From Nocardia ignorata NBRC 108230 (GTDB taxonomy: Bacteria; Actinomycetota; Actinomycetes; Mycobacteriales; Mycobacteriaceae), in NCBI RefSeq assembly GCF_001612905.1, contig NZ_BDBI01000030.1:124001-188000 (forward strand): a stretch of DNA of 64,000 nucleotides. The letters run 5' to 3'. Below are positions 33,012 through 42,450 of the stretch, one piece after another. The translations under genes were made by a program, and so were the position numbers. The notes below the pieces were generated by a model. It searched no databases and was not told where the DNA came from. It saw nothing but the letters and a program-made list of their open reading frames with translations. Within the stretch, counting starts at the first letter, position 1, and each line of letters begins with the position of its first letter.

Positions 33012-33521
33012 ATGACGCTCAGCAGACCGGAGCGAATCGATTTCCTGATGCGGGAACACCGCCAGGACGCCGAACCTGCGCCACGGGAACAACTGCACTC
33101 ACTCGGCGAAATCGAGAAGTTCGTGGTCGATGCCGCGATCGCCATGCTCTCCCCCGGTCAGAAGTTCGCCTTGCTGTGGTCGCTGCAGGTCGGCGGGCAT
33201 CTGGTGGCGGGCGTTCAGGTCAAGGAGCGCGATGGGTCGGTCACCAATATGGTGCCGCCGACCGAGGTCGTCGAATACCTGGCCGACCACAAGCGCATGT
33301 CCTACGACCCGGCGGTCGGCGCCTGGCTGAGTGCGGAGATCTTCATCGCCGGACCCACCCGTTTCAAGGCCACCTACTCGCCGGGCACCGTCGCCGACTG
33401 GATGCCCGAGGTATCGGTCGACGATCTGCGCGCGGAGTTCGTGGCCTACCCGCGTCCGGCCGCGGAGATTCCCGATTGGGCCCGCTCGCAGCTCGATTGG
33501 TCGAACAGGATGACCGGATAG
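33012..33521 (+). CDS. YezG/DUF600-like immunity-type protein
   Basis: A 169-residue protein. From residue 30 its pattern follows YezG-like immunity proteins of polymorphic toxins: an N-terminal helix (EIEKFVVDAAIAML), a short beta unit with VGGHLVAGVQVKERDGS, VPPTEVVEYLADHKRMSYDPAVGAWLS, an FIAGPTRFKATYS strand, and DLRAEFVAYPRPAAEIPDW near the end. These proteins neutralise a cognate nuclease or NADase toxin. No toxin or WXG/LXG gene is adjacent, so it would be an orphan. The family call is by motif pattern and remains tentative. The ATG at 33012 lacks a strong RBS. The emb gene follows after 48 bases. Confidence 0.5.
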   Translation: MTLSRPERIDFLMREHRQDAEPAPREQLHSLGEIEKFVVDAAIAMLSPGQKFALLWSLQVGGHLVAGVQVKERDGSVTNMVPPTEVVEYLADHKRMSYDPAVGAWLSAEIFIAGPTRFKATYSPGTVADWMPEVSVDDLRAEFVAYPRPAAEIPDWARSQLDWSNRMTG

Positions 33522-33569
33522 GACGCGGCGCCCCCGCACGATCGGGTCGGGTGGCTAGCATCAACCCCC

Positions 33570-36500
33570 GTGCGACCGGACCGATCTGAACGAGCGTTCA
33601 CCCGATACCGCCTGATCGCCCTCGTCTGTGGGCTGCTCGGGTTCGTGCTTGCCCTGCTCACACCGCTGTTGCCGGTGCGCCAGGACCGCGCGAGCCTCGA
33701 CTGGCCGCAGGCGGGTGCGACGAGTGTGCAAGCACCACTGGTGTCGTATGTGCCCCAGCAGGTGAACGCGCAATTGCCGTGTCCGGTGCTGCGCGGACTG
33801 CCCGGCGCTGATGTGCGCGGCCCGGAGGGCGAGAACCCCACACCGCAGCCGACGACCTTGCTCACCACGATCCCGGCCGAATCCGAGCAGATCACCAAGG
33901 GTCTGAGTGTCGTCGCGCGCGAGGGCGTGCTCACGGTGCAGGCCCGCGATGTGCCGATGCTGTCGGCGCCGATCGAGGAGATCGCGAACTGCGACCACAT
34001 CGCGATCGAGTCGACCATCGCCGCGACGACTGTCGAGTTCGTCGGGGTGACGCGGGCCGACGGCAGCCCGTTCCGCAACACCGTCACCGTGGACAAGCGG
34101 CCGCAGATCGTCGGGGTGTACACCGATCTCGACGAAACCCAGCTCACCGGCGCCCGGTTCCACGCCGATATCGACTCCCGCTTCACCTCCACCCCGACGC
34201 CGCTGAAACTGGCCGTGATGATCGTGGCCGCGCTCGCCACTCTCGTCGCGCTGGTCGCCCTGCACCTGCTCGACCGCGCCGACGGCCGCCGCGCCCGTCA
34301 CTTCCTGCCCCGGCACTGGTGGCGCATCACGCCGACCGACGTGGTCGTGGTGGCGACGCTGCTCGGCTGGCATGTGATCGGCGCGAACACCTCCGACGAC
34401 GGCTACATCCTGAACATGGCGCGCGCCTCCGGCCCGTCGGGCTACATGGCGAACTACTACCGCTGGTTCGGGGTGCCCGAGGCGCCGTTCGGATGGTCCT
34501 ACGAGCTGCTGGCCTGGATGACGAAGATCTCCGACGCCAGCCCGTGGATGCGGCTGCCCGCGCTCGTCGCGGGCCTGGTGTGCTGGGCGGTGATCAGCCG
34601 AGAGGTGCTGCCCCGCCTCGGTGCCCGGGTGCGGCGCGACAAGGTGGCGCTGTGGACGGCGGGCCTGGTGTTCCTCGCCTTCTGGCTCCCCTACGACAAC
34701 GGTCTTCGCCCCGAACCGCTCATCGCGGCAGGCGCCCTGCTCACCTGGTGCGCCATCGAACGCGCGATCGCCACCGCCCGCCTGCTCCCCGCCGCACTCG
34801 CGATCCTCATCGCCGCGTTCTCCCTGGCCGCGGGTCCGACCGGACTCATCTGCATCGCCGCGCTCATCGCAGGCACGCGCCCGGTCATGCAGATCATCAT
34901 CAAACGCGCTCAAGGTCTGCGTCCTCGCGAAATCGCCGCTGACAGAGACGGACTCGACGCTGCCGAAGAGGCACGGAGGTCACGTGCCGAACAGGCCACG
35001 GCAGCGGATATCGCCGACGCGGACGATGCCGCATCCGGCCGACTTTCCCTGGCCATAAAGATCTTCCGCTACGCCGCCCTCCTGGCCCCGGGCATAGCCG
35101 CGGGCACCCTCGTGCTGATCGTCGTCTTCGCCGACCAGACTCTGGCGACCGTCATGGAAGCCACCCGCGTGCGCACCCTGGTCGGCCCCAACGCGGCGTG
35201 GTTCGACGAACGCACCCGCTGGGATTCGCTGTTCATGCTCTCCCCCGACGGCTCGCTGGCCAGACGTTTCGGCGTCCTGGTGATGCTGCTGTGCCTGCTG
35301 GTGTGCATCCTGCAGGTGTTGCGCAAGGGCCGCATCCCCGGCACCTCGCGCGGCCCGTCGGTGCGCATACTCGGCATCGTGTTCGGTGCGCTGCTGCTGA
35401 TGATGTGGACGCCCACCAAGTGGACACACCACTTCGGTGTGTACGCGGGCCTGGCGGGCTCACTTGCCGCACTGGCCGCTGTCGCGGTGGGCGCCAATGG
35501 TATTCGCGCACCACGCAATCGCGCCCTGTTCACCGCGGCGGTCCTGTTCCTGCTCGCGCTCACGTTCACCGGCTCCAACGGTTGGTGGTACGTGTCCAGC
35601 TTCGGGGTGCCGTTCTGGGACAAGGCGCCGATGGTCGCGGGCAAGGGCGTGTCGACGCTACTGCTCGGGCTCAGCGTGCTCGCCCTGCTCGTCGCCCTGT
35701 ACTTCCACCTGCGCGACCCGTACCGCAAGCCTTCGCGCCCAGCCCGTTTCGACCGTTTCGCCACCATGCCGTTGACGATCGCGGCCGCGCTGCTCGTGGC
35801 GTTCGAGGTGGCCTCGATGCTGAAGGGCGCGGTCACGCAGTACCCGGCCTATTCGATCGCCAAGTCGAATATCGAGTCGCTGCAGGGAAATACGTGCGCT
35901 TTGGCCAACGACGTACTGGTGGAGACGAATACGGCCGATTCCTTGCTCACCCCGATCACCAGCGCCCCCGCCGACGGGCTGAGCACCGAATCGGTGGCCT
36001 TCACCCCGAACGGGGTGGCCGCCGACCTCACCGCCGACGCCGACGAGACCGTGGTCGGCGGGGCCAACTCCGTCGACAAGGACTCGGCCAACAAGACGAC
36101 CAACACCACCGGCGCGGGTACCGGCGGCGGCACGAGCACCGAGGCGGGCATCAACGGCAGCACCGTCGCCCTGCCGTTCGGCCTCGACCCGGCCCGCACG
36201 CCGGTGCTCGGCTCCTACCAGGACGGTGTGCAGCAGCAGGCGAAGCTGACCTCGCAGTGGTACGGCGCCGATGTCGACGCCGTGCGCGATGATCCCGCCT
36301 ACCAGGCCCTGGTCGTCACCGCCGCGGGCCGCATCCGCTACGTCGACAACGACGGCGTCGTGCACTACGGCCAGGACCTGGTCGTCGAGTACGGCACCCG
36401 CGCCGACGACGGATCGGTGCAGGTCACCGGCTCGATCCAGCCGCTCGACATCGGCCCGTCGCCGTCGTGGCGCAACCTGCGCGTGCCGCTGGACCGTCTG

Positions 36501-36974
36501 CCCGCGGGCGTGAACGCGGTGCGCCTGGTCGCCACCGACAACGACATCACCCAGAAGCAGTGGCTCGCGGTGACCCCGCCGCGCCTGCCGAAATTGGCCT
36601 CCCTCGACTCGGTGGTCGGGCACACCGACCCTGTGCTGCTGGACTGGCACGTCGGCCTGGCGTTCCCGTGTCAGCGCCCGTTCGAGCACCACGACGGTGT
36701 CGCCGAGGCGCCGAAGTGGCGAATCCTGCCCGACCGGGTGGGTTCGGACGCGGCCAACGCCTGGCAGGACGACATCGGCGGCGGCCCGCTCGGGTGGACA
36801 GGTCTGCTGATGAAGGCCGAGACTGTGCCCACCTACCTGGATCGTGATCTCGGTCGCGACTGGGGCTCGCTGGAGCGGTTCACCCCGTACGAACCGGCGC
36901 CGCCCGCCGACATCACGGTGCGCGTGGTAGACCAGTCCGGACGGGCGAAGGAGCCGGACATCCGGGCGCGGTAG
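33570..36974 (+). CDS. embC: arabinosyltransferase, EmbC-like (GT53)
   Basis: A 1134-residue GT-C enzyme. A large N-terminal periplasmic domain (about 45-205) follows helix 1, then about 13-15 helices and a C-terminal carbohydrate-binding domain (about 780-1130). The catalytic motif is SDDGYIL in GANTSDDGYIL. Similarity to remembered EmbC is clearest in WFDERTRWDSLFMLSPDGSLARRF and RKGRIPGTSRGPS. It polymerises arabinan with DPA. The position equivalent to the EmbB ethambutol hot spot reads LLAWMTKIS, i.e. methionine is kept. GTG start at 33570. The usual embC-embA-embB tandem is replaced by a convergent pair. The paralogue assignment is moderately sure; the family is certain. Confidence 0.88.
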   Translation: MRPDRSERAFTRYRLIALVCGLLGFVLALLTPLLPVRQDRASLDWPQAGATSVQAPLVSYVPQQVNAQLPCPVLRGLPGADVRGPEGENPTPQPTTLLTTIPAESEQITKGLSVVAREGVLTVQARDVPMLSAPIEEIANCDHIAIESTIAATTVEFVGVTRADGSPFRNTVTVDKRPQIVGVYTDLDETQLTGARFHADIDSRFTSTPTPLKLAVMIVAALATLVALVALHLLDRADGRRARHFLPRHWWRITPTDVVVVATLLGWHVIGANTSDDGYILNMARASGPSGYMANYYRWFGVPEAPFGWSYELLAWMTKISDASPWMRLPALVAGLVCWAVISREVLPRLGARVRRDKVALWTAGLVFLAFWLPYDNGLRPEPLIAAGALLTWCAIERAIATARLLPAALAILIAAFSLAAGPTGLICIAALIAGTRPVMQIIIKRAQGLRPREIAADRDGLDAAEEARRSRAEQATAADIADADDAASGRLSLAIKIFRYAALLAPGIAAGTLVLIVVFADQTLATVMEATRVRTLVGPNAAWFDERTRWDSLFMLSPDGSLARRFGVLVMLLCLLVCILQVLRKGRIPGTSRGPSVRILGIVFGALLLMMWTPTKWTHHFGVYAGLAGSLAALAAVAVGANGIRAPRNRALFTAAVLFLLALTFTGSNGWWYVSSFGVPFWDKAPMVAGKGVSTLLLGLSVLALLVALYFHLRDPYRKPSRPARFDRFATMPLTIAAALLVAFEVASMLKGAVTQYPAYSIAKSNIESLQGNTCALANDVLVETNTADSLLTPITSAPADGLSTESVAFTPNGVAADLTADADETVVGGANSVDKDSANKTTNTTGAGTGGGTSTEAGINGSTVALPFGLDPARTPVLGSYQDGVQQQAKLTSQWYGADVDAVRDDPAYQALVVTAAGRIRYVDNDGVVHYGQDLVVEYGTRADDGSVQVTGSIQPLDIGPSPSWRNLRVPLDRLPAGVNAVRLVATDNDITQKQWLAVTPPRLPKLASLDSVVGHTDPVLLDWHVGLAFPCQRPFEHHDGVAEAPKWRILPDRVGSDAANAWQDDIGGGPLGWTGLLMKAETVPTYLDRDLGRDWGSLERFTPYEPAPPADITVRVVDQSGRAKEPDIRAR

Positions 36975-37126
36975 AGACTGGGGCAGCGCATGGGCAGTGA
37001 TCGGGCAGTTGCGCTGCCGTTTCACGAAAACCCTAGTGTCACTGCACATTTCGTTTCGGTGAAAGACCCGTTAAGGAGCCGCTCAACTTGGCCCGTTCTC
37101 AGGTTTGGGCACGTACCCTGGTGGGT

Positions 37127-37288
37127 ATGACAGGAGCCTTCGATGACATGGACCTGCGGGATCTCGTCGACCTGCTCAGCGACGACGAGAAGAAGGAACT
37201 ACGACCTGCCGTGATGCGGGTGCTGGAAAGACTGCCCTCCCAGGAGGTATTACGCCGCGACCTCAACCGTCGCTTGCTCAACGTCTGA
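37127..37288 (+). CDS. small helical protein between the emb genes
   Basis: A 53-residue protein from ATG 37127 (GGTGGG upstream; a TTG at 37088 would add 13 residues). It is highly charged and predicted helical: DDMDLRDLVDLLSDDEKKEL then AVMRVLERLPSQEVLRRDLN. No family is recognised. Its own upstream region contains AAAACCCTAGT at 37027-37037, and a strong terminator follows, so it looks like a separate transcription unit rather than chance. Confidence 0.55.
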   Translation: MTGAFDDMDLRDLVDLLSDDEKKELRPAVMRVLERLPSQEVLRRDLNRRLLNV

Positions 37289-37312
37289 CCTTCCACACAC
37301 GGCATACAAACC

Positions 37313-37346
37313 GAAGGCGGGGACCACGATGGTGGTCCCCGCCTTC
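37313..37346. terminator. bidirectional terminator between the small ORF and embB
   Basis: Perfect 15-bp stem (37313-37327 with 37332-37346) closed by a GATG loop, between convergent genes. Confidence 0.9.
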
Positions 37347-37359
37347 ACGCTTTCCCGAC

Positions 37360-40300
37360 TCAGAACACCCGAAGCGGTCCCGGGCTCCAGAACCCGTCGC
37401 GACCGGTCGTCGTGGTCTCGAGCTGGGCCGGTTCGGCCTGGATGTGCTGGTCGTAGCGTTCCAGCGAACCCCAGTCGCGGGCCCAGTCGTCCTTCAGATA
37501 CGTGGGGATGGTCACCCGGGCGGCCAGCATCTGCGCGAAGCCGAGCGGGCCACCGAACTCCTGGGCCTGCCAGGTGTCGGTCGAGGAGATGGCCAGCGGG
37601 CGGTCGGGCAGGATGCGGTAGTTGGGCACCTCGGCCACGCCGTTCTCGTGCGAGAACGGACGCTGGCACGGGAACTGCAGGCCCACGGCCCAGTCGAGCA
37701 GCACCGGCTGGGTGCGGCCGATGAAGCTGTCGAGGCTCTGCAGCTTGGGCACACGCGGCGGGGTGAACGCCAGCCACTGGTCACCGATCAGAATCGGGTC
37801 GTTGGCCAGGATGCGCACGGCGTTCGCCTCGGGAGCCAGCTCGGCCAGCGGCACCCGCAGGTTGCGCCATGACGGCGCCGGACCGATATCACGCGGCTGG
37901 TAGGTGCCGAGCGGGGTGACGCTGCCGTCGGGGTTGCGCGTGCCGTACTCCACGAGCAGCGACTGGCCGTACTTGTCGGCGCCGGTGTCGTCCTTGGAGG
38001 CGATGCGACCGGCCGCGCTGATGACGATCAGCGGCGACTCCTCGGTGCGCGCGGGCAGCCCGTACCAGGACGACTCGAGGCGGGCGCGCTGCTGCATGCC
38101 CTCCTGGTAGGAGCCGAGCACCGGCGTCTGGGCGGGATCGAGACCGAACGGCAGTGCGACGGTGGACCCGTTGACGCCGCGCGCGCCCTCACCACCGCCG
38201 GTGCCCGCGCTCTCACCTTCGGCGAAGGCGGCGCCGACCGACTGGTTGCTGGTGTTGCCGGTACCCGGCTTCACCTCGACGGCGTCGGCCGACAGGTCGC
38301 TCGGCACACCGTTGGCACTGAACCCTTCGGCCAGCGTGCCGCGCAGCGGGTCGGCAGGGTCGACGAGCGGACGCGACGGGTCGACGATCGGGTCGAGTCT
38401 GCCGCTGTTCGGGTCGGCTTCCACCAGCACGTCGCGGGCCAGGCCGCAGCTCTCGCCACCGAGCGCGTCGATGTTGGAGCGGGCGAGCGAATACGCCGGG
38501 TACTGCTGGGTGGCGCCCTTCACCAGCGAGAGCACCTCGAACGCGACCATCAGCCCGACCACGACGGTGAGCGGGATGGCGGCGAACTTGCGAATCCGCC
38601 TGCCGCGCTTGGTCTTCGCCGAGGGTTGCGGTTTCACATAGTCCTCGCGCAGTGCGTACCAGCCGACCAGGGCCAATCCGACGCCGAACAGGATCAGCAT
38701 CACGGTGTTGGAGTGCACCCCGCGCAGCGAGATGGTCTTGTCGAACCACGGCACGCCGTAGCTGGACACGTACCAGTACCCGTTGATGCCCGAGAACGAC
38801 AGCGCGAGCACGAACAGCAGCCCGGCGAGGAAGATCGCCCGGTTCTTGCGTGAACGCAACGCGCTCTGTGACACGGCCACGGCCGTCACCGCGGCCAGCG
38901 ATCCGGCGATGCCCGCGTACGCGCCGAAGTGGTGGGTCCACTTCGTCGGGTTGAACATCATGAAGAAGATCGTGCCGAACACCACGGCCATCAAACGCCA
39001 GGTCGGACCGGACGCGATACCGGGCACCTGGCGGCGGCGCAGCAGCACCAGCAACGTCGTGAACAGGCACAGCAGCATCACCAGGAAGGCGAAGCGGCGG
39101 GCCAGCGAGCCGTCGACGGTCTCGACGAACATGTAGTAGTAGCGCAGGTAGTCCTCGTACCAGGCCAGGTTCGGGCCGGTGGCCTGGCGCACCCGGTTGG
39201 CCTCCTGGATACCGGCGAAGGTCTGGTCGCTGTAGACCACGGTGAGCACCAGCAGGCCCGCCGAGGCGATCGGCGCGAGCAGCGCGGCCGTGCCGAACTG
39301 CCGATGACGGCGCACGATGATCCGCACCAGCGGCCGGATACCGGCCAGCAGCGCGGCCACACACATCAGACCGGTCGGGGCGGCGGCCAGCGTGAAGGCG
39401 GCGACGAGCACCGCGATCCCAGCGGGCAGCAGCCGACCGGTGGCGATGGCGCGTTCGATCGAGACCCAGGTGAGCAGCGCGCCGAGGGCGACGATCGGCT
39501 CCGAGCGCAGGCCGTTGTCGAAGGGCAGCCAGAAGGCGAGGAACACCAGGCCACCGGTCCACAGCGCCACCTGGCTGCGCTTGACCGCGTTGCCGAGGCG
39601 GGGCACCACCTCGCGGCTGATGACCATCCAGCACAGGATCGCGCAGATCAGCGCCGGGACGCGCACCCACGGGCTGGCCGTGGAGATCTCCGCGAACACC
39701 TGGATGACGTAGTAGTACCAGCCGAACGGCGCCTCCGGCACGCCGTACCAGCGGAAGTAGTTGGCCATGTAGCCCGCTTCGGGCGCCACCCGGACCATCG
39801 AGAGGATGTAGCCGTCGTCGGAGGTGTTGGCGCCGACGAAATGCCACACGAGCAGCGTGCCGATCACCGCGCCGTCGGCCCAGGTCGGTTTCAGCCAGTT
39901 CTTCGGCAGGAACCGGCGGTGCCCACGCCCGTCGCTGCCGTCGAGCTGGGCGAGCGCACCGAGTGCCAGCAGGGTGCACAGCACGGCCGCGATGATCGCG
40001 ATGAGTTTCACCGCCGACGGGCTCGACGAGAACCTGGTGTCGATGGTCGAGGTGAGCGAGAGGCCCTGGGGTACTTCGCCTTCCAGATCGGAGAACACGC
40101 CGACGATCTGCGGGCGCAGGTCGCCGCCGAGCTCGCCCTCCACCGGGACGCGCACCGTCTCCGTCGCGCCGGGCCGACCGGGGATCGGCCGCTCGATCTC
40201 GGTCGTCAGGCCGTCGAACGAGGCGCGGGTGCGGTGCTGGTCGGAGGCGATGGTGATGGTCGAGCAGCCGCCCATCTCCGAACGCGGCGCCGAGGCGACC

Positions 40301-40692
40301 ACCGCGTTGCGGTCGACCACGTCGACGGCGGTGTCGGAGACGCGAACGAACAGCGCCTCGAGCGCGGCGCCGTCGCCCTGGGGTGGTGCGGTGGCCAGCA
40401 GCATGCCGCCCTGGGCGGGCAACCGGTCGACCGCGGCGCACGGAATGGTGGCGTTGAGGTCGATCGGCACCTGCGACATCAGGGGCGCTTGCAGATTGCC
40501 GAGCTTGCCGTTCTGCGGCCAGTTCAGCTGCGCGGTGGTCTGGGTGACCGGCAGGAACGGCGTCGCCACCGCGAACACGGCTCCCAGGAGTCCGGCGATC
40601 AGCGCGATCCATCGCGCGATGCGGAAGTCCTTCGCGGAGGCCACCGGTTCTGCGGGTGGCTTGGAGAGAACAGCTGTTGCGGCGTCTGGCAC
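37360..40692 (-). CDS. embB: arabinosyltransferase, EmbB-like (GT53)
   Basis: An 1110-residue paralogue of the preceding emb, on the opposite strand. It has the same layout: periplasmic N-terminal domain, SDDGYILSM catalytic motif, about 13-15 helices, C-terminal sugar-binding domain ending GFWSPGPLRVF. Segments LATAPPQGDGAALEALFVRV and VDVVDRNAVV recall EmbB more than EmbA or EmbC. At the position aligned to EmbB Met306 the sequence is VIQVFAEIS, with Phe in place of Met, which could lower ethambutol sensitivity; this is inference. GTG start at 40692. It is transcribed towards embC, so expression is independent. embA is absent from the window. Confidence 0.85.
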   Translation of the reverse strand: MPDAATAVLSKPPAEPVASAKDFRIARWIALIAGLLGAVFAVATPFLPVTQTTAQLNWPQNGKLGNLQAPLMSQVPIDLNATIPCAAVDRLPAQGGMLLATAPPQGDGAALEALFVRVSDTAVDVVDRNAVVASAPRSEMGGCSTITIASDQHRTRASFDGLTTEIERPIPGRPGATETVRVPVEGELGGDLRPQIVGVFSDLEGEVPQGLSLTSTIDTRFSSSPSAVKLIAIIAAVLCTLLALGALAQLDGSDGRGHRRFLPKNWLKPTWADGAVIGTLLVWHFVGANTSDDGYILSMVRVAPEAGYMANYFRWYGVPEAPFGWYYYVIQVFAEISTASPWVRVPALICAILCWMVISREVVPRLGNAVKRSQVALWTGGLVFLAFWLPFDNGLRSEPIVALGALLTWVSIERAIATGRLLPAGIAVLVAAFTLAAAPTGLMCVAALLAGIRPLVRIIVRRHRQFGTAALLAPIASAGLLVLTVVYSDQTFAGIQEANRVRQATGPNLAWYEDYLRYYYMFVETVDGSLARRFAFLVMLLCLFTTLLVLLRRRQVPGIASGPTWRLMAVVFGTIFFMMFNPTKWTHHFGAYAGIAGSLAAVTAVAVSQSALRSRKNRAIFLAGLLFVLALSFSGINGYWYVSSYGVPWFDKTISLRGVHSNTVMLILFGVGLALVGWYALREDYVKPQPSAKTKRGRRIRKFAAIPLTVVVGLMVAFEVLSLVKGATQQYPAYSLARSNIDALGGESCGLARDVLVEADPNSGRLDPIVDPSRPLVDPADPLRGTLAEGFSANGVPSDLSADAVEVKPGTGNTSNQSVGAAFAEGESAGTGGGEGARGVNGSTVALPFGLDPAQTPVLGSYQEGMQQRARLESSWYGLPARTEESPLIVISAAGRIASKDDTGADKYGQSLLVEYGTRNPDGSVTPLGTYQPRDIGPAPSWRNLRVPLAELAPEANAVRILANDPILIGDQWLAFTPPRVPKLQSLDSFIGRTQPVLLDWAVGLQFPCQRPFSHENGVAEVPNYRILPDRPLAISSTDTWQAQEFGGPLGFAQMLAARVTIPTYLKDDWARDWGSLERYDQHIQAEPAQLETTTTGRDGFWSPGPLRVF

Positions 40693-41146
40693 GGTTCGCC
40701 ATGGTATCTGCTGGGTTGACTCAGCGTTGGTGCGCGCGAGTCAGCGGCCGTGGAGTCGTCGGATTGCCAGTGTGAAGTTCAAGCATTTCATTAGGTTTAA
40801 CCTGGTAGAGCCCGTGATCCTCCCGCCGGCCCCGCTTGTTTCGCCATGATGCGTATCGGCTATCGATCCAGGTCCGTTCGGAGTGGCAGAAGGTGACCGA
40901 AGAAGGCACAGGAATCATCCGATGATACCAGCGCGGGTTCTCGGTGTTGATAAAAAGTGTAGTAACTGTTACACGCGGTAACGTCAGTGCATTCTAAGGC
41001 CGGAATCGGCGAATACGCACCCTTTTCACGAAAGTTTCCGCACGAAATCGTCGCGATGAATCGAGCGCTGTAAACAATTCCCATTCGTACTCTTGAACGT
41101 GACAGCTTTCATCCCGAAAGTCTGTCGGCTTCACCTAGGAGTACGC
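40693..41146. other. AT-richer intergenic region upstream of embB and the first duplicated gene
   Basis: A 454-base gap between divergent genes, clearly lower in GC than the rest. It contains the embB promoter side (40700-40850) and, from 40962, the promoter module and 5' leader of the duplicated secreted protein. Short frames on the minus strand here look accidental. Confidence 0.5.
40962..40998 (+). promoter_or_regulatory. promoter module of duplicated gene, copy 1
   Basis: GTAAC-T-GTTAC palindrome (40962-40972), GGTAACG (40977-40983) and GCATTCTAAG (40989-40998). The same three elements recur at identical spacing before copy 2. A 150-base leader separates it from the start codon. Confidence 0.6.
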
Positions 41147-41794
41147 ATGAGCCATACCAATTTCTATACGCGTGCAGCCCTGGCTTCCGTGAGTTGTGCG
41201 GCAGCCGCAATTGCCTTCGGAATAGGGCCGGCGCACGCCGCCGGATCCACCACCGTTTCGCCCGCCGGGGCGAATGTGTCGGCTACCAATTCGGGGACGG
41301 TGAAGTTCGTGGCGGGCAGCGTCACGGTGACCTGCACGACCTCGAGCACCACCGGCGCGGTACCCGCCGCGCCGAACAACTCGAACCCGAGCGGGCCGGT
41401 GACGGTTCCCATCGCGGCACCGAGCATCACCGGATGCACCACGAGCATGTGGGGTGTGAGCGCCACCGTCACCACCAGCGGCAGCTGGGCGATCACCGGC
41501 CAGAACGGCTCGCCCATCACGGGCAGCCTGGTGATTCCCACCGGTGGCGCGGTGATCAAGACCTCCGGTCTCGCCACCTGCACCGCCGTTGTCGCCCCCA
41601 CGGCACCGGCGAATGTGGCCGGTTCGTGGACCAACGGGTCGCCCTCGACGGTGTCGCTGAACAACGCCTCGGCGCCCATCAAGGTGACCGGTGGATTCGG
41701 CTGCCCGACCAGCTCGACCACCGGAACGGTGACGGCCACCTACAAGGTGAACAACACCACCAACCCGTCGGTGCCGATTACCGTCGGCCCCTGA
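41147..41794 (+). CDS. secreted protein of unknown function, duplicate copy 1
   Basis: A 215-residue protein with a Sec signal peptide ending at AHA-AGS (about residue 31). The mature part is rich in Thr, Ser, Gly, Pro and Val and probably all beta: GANVSATNSGTVKFVAG, VTVTCTTSSTT, SWAITGQNGSPITGSLVIP, GGFGCPTSSTTGTVTATYKV. Four cysteines (TVTC, ITGC, ATC, FGC) could form two disulfides. No named family is recognised; it resembles small exported proteins of Nocardia. A perfect AGGAG lies 6 bases before ATG 41147. The neighbour at 42451 is a close paralogue of identical length. The role is presumably at the cell surface. Confidence 0.8.
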   Translation: MSHTNFYTRAALASVSCAAAAIAFGIGPAHAAGSTTVSPAGANVSATNSGTVKFVAGSVTVTCTTSSTTGAVPAAPNNSNPSGPVTVPIAAPSITGCTTSMWGVSATVTTSGSWAITGQNGSPITGSLVIPTGGAVIKTSGLATCTAVVAPTAPANVAGSWTNGSPSTVSLNNASAPIKVTGGFGCPTSSTTGTVTATYKVNNTTNPSVPITVGP

Positions 41795-41879
41795 TTTCAG
41801 GGTTGATATTCCGGTGACGGGTAACGCGACGAAGTCACCGCGAATCAGGTGAAGCACGCCGGTGTGCAATAAATAAAGG

Positions 41880-41907
41880 CCCGCATGCGTCCGATGACGC
41901 ATGCGGG
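41880..41907 (+). terminator. terminator of duplicate copy 1
   Basis: 12-bp perfect stem CCCGCATGCGTC / GACGCATGCGGG with loop CGAT, 86 bases after the stop, in the position matching the hairpin of copy 2. Confidence 0.75.
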
Positions 41908-42265
41908 TCCCCGCATTCAGAGATTCCGCGGCGAGAATTGTTTCCTGTACGCGGATTTGCCATGTCCGGGTCCTGATTCGGCGGTTATCCACTGAGACAT
42001 CACCGCTGTGGATATCCGATCCGAACAGCCGATTCGGATGAGATGACGCCTGGCGAATTCTCACGACCGGCGGTGTGGAGTTCAACCGATTTATTGTGTT
42101 TAGAATCGGAAACTACCGAGTTGCAACGGTCCTGCTGTTCGTTTCTTTATGATGCCTGACAACTATTACAGCAGGTCAGCAACAACTCGGATCGGCGCCC
42201 GCAGCTTGGCACAGAGATAGTCGCCATAGTACCGGTCGATCGTGCAACCGTTAATACGAACGGTG

Positions 42266-42302
42266 GTAACTGTTATGCCTGGTAACGGCTGGGCATTCTA
42301 AG
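42266..42302 (+). promoter_or_regulatory. promoter module of duplicated gene, copy 2
   Basis: GTAACTGTTAT (42266-42276), GGTAACG (42281-42287) and GCATTCTAAG (42293-42302), with the spacing of copy 1 preserved to the base while surrounding sequence differs. Confidence 0.6.
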
Positions 42303-42450
42303 CTGGACGAGCCGCGTTCGGGTCCCGAACGGCGGGTGATTCACCATGAAATGGTCGCGGCGAAACACGCGACATGAACAATGCGGATTCGTACTCTTGC
42401 TCCTGACAGCTTTCATTCCGAATGCTTGTCGGCTTCACCTAGGAGTACGC

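Larger units (their letters stand above)
41795..42450. other. 656-base spacer between the duplicated genes
   Basis: It contains the trailer of copy 1 with the terminator at 41880-41907, an AT-richer diverged part (about 41930-42260) with no convincing ORF, then the promoter module and leader of copy 2. No IS ends or direct repeats bordering the duplication were found by eye. Confidence 0.5.

Noticed and set aside
40721..41084. Short minus-strand frames upstream of the duplicated gene
   Set aside because: No RBS or family; they fall in promoter-like AT-richer DNA.
41880..41907. CRISPR-like repeats in the 40.9-43.2 kb region
   Set aside because: Only two copies exist, 1.3 kb apart and containing genes; this is a tandem gene duplication, not a repeat-spacer array.
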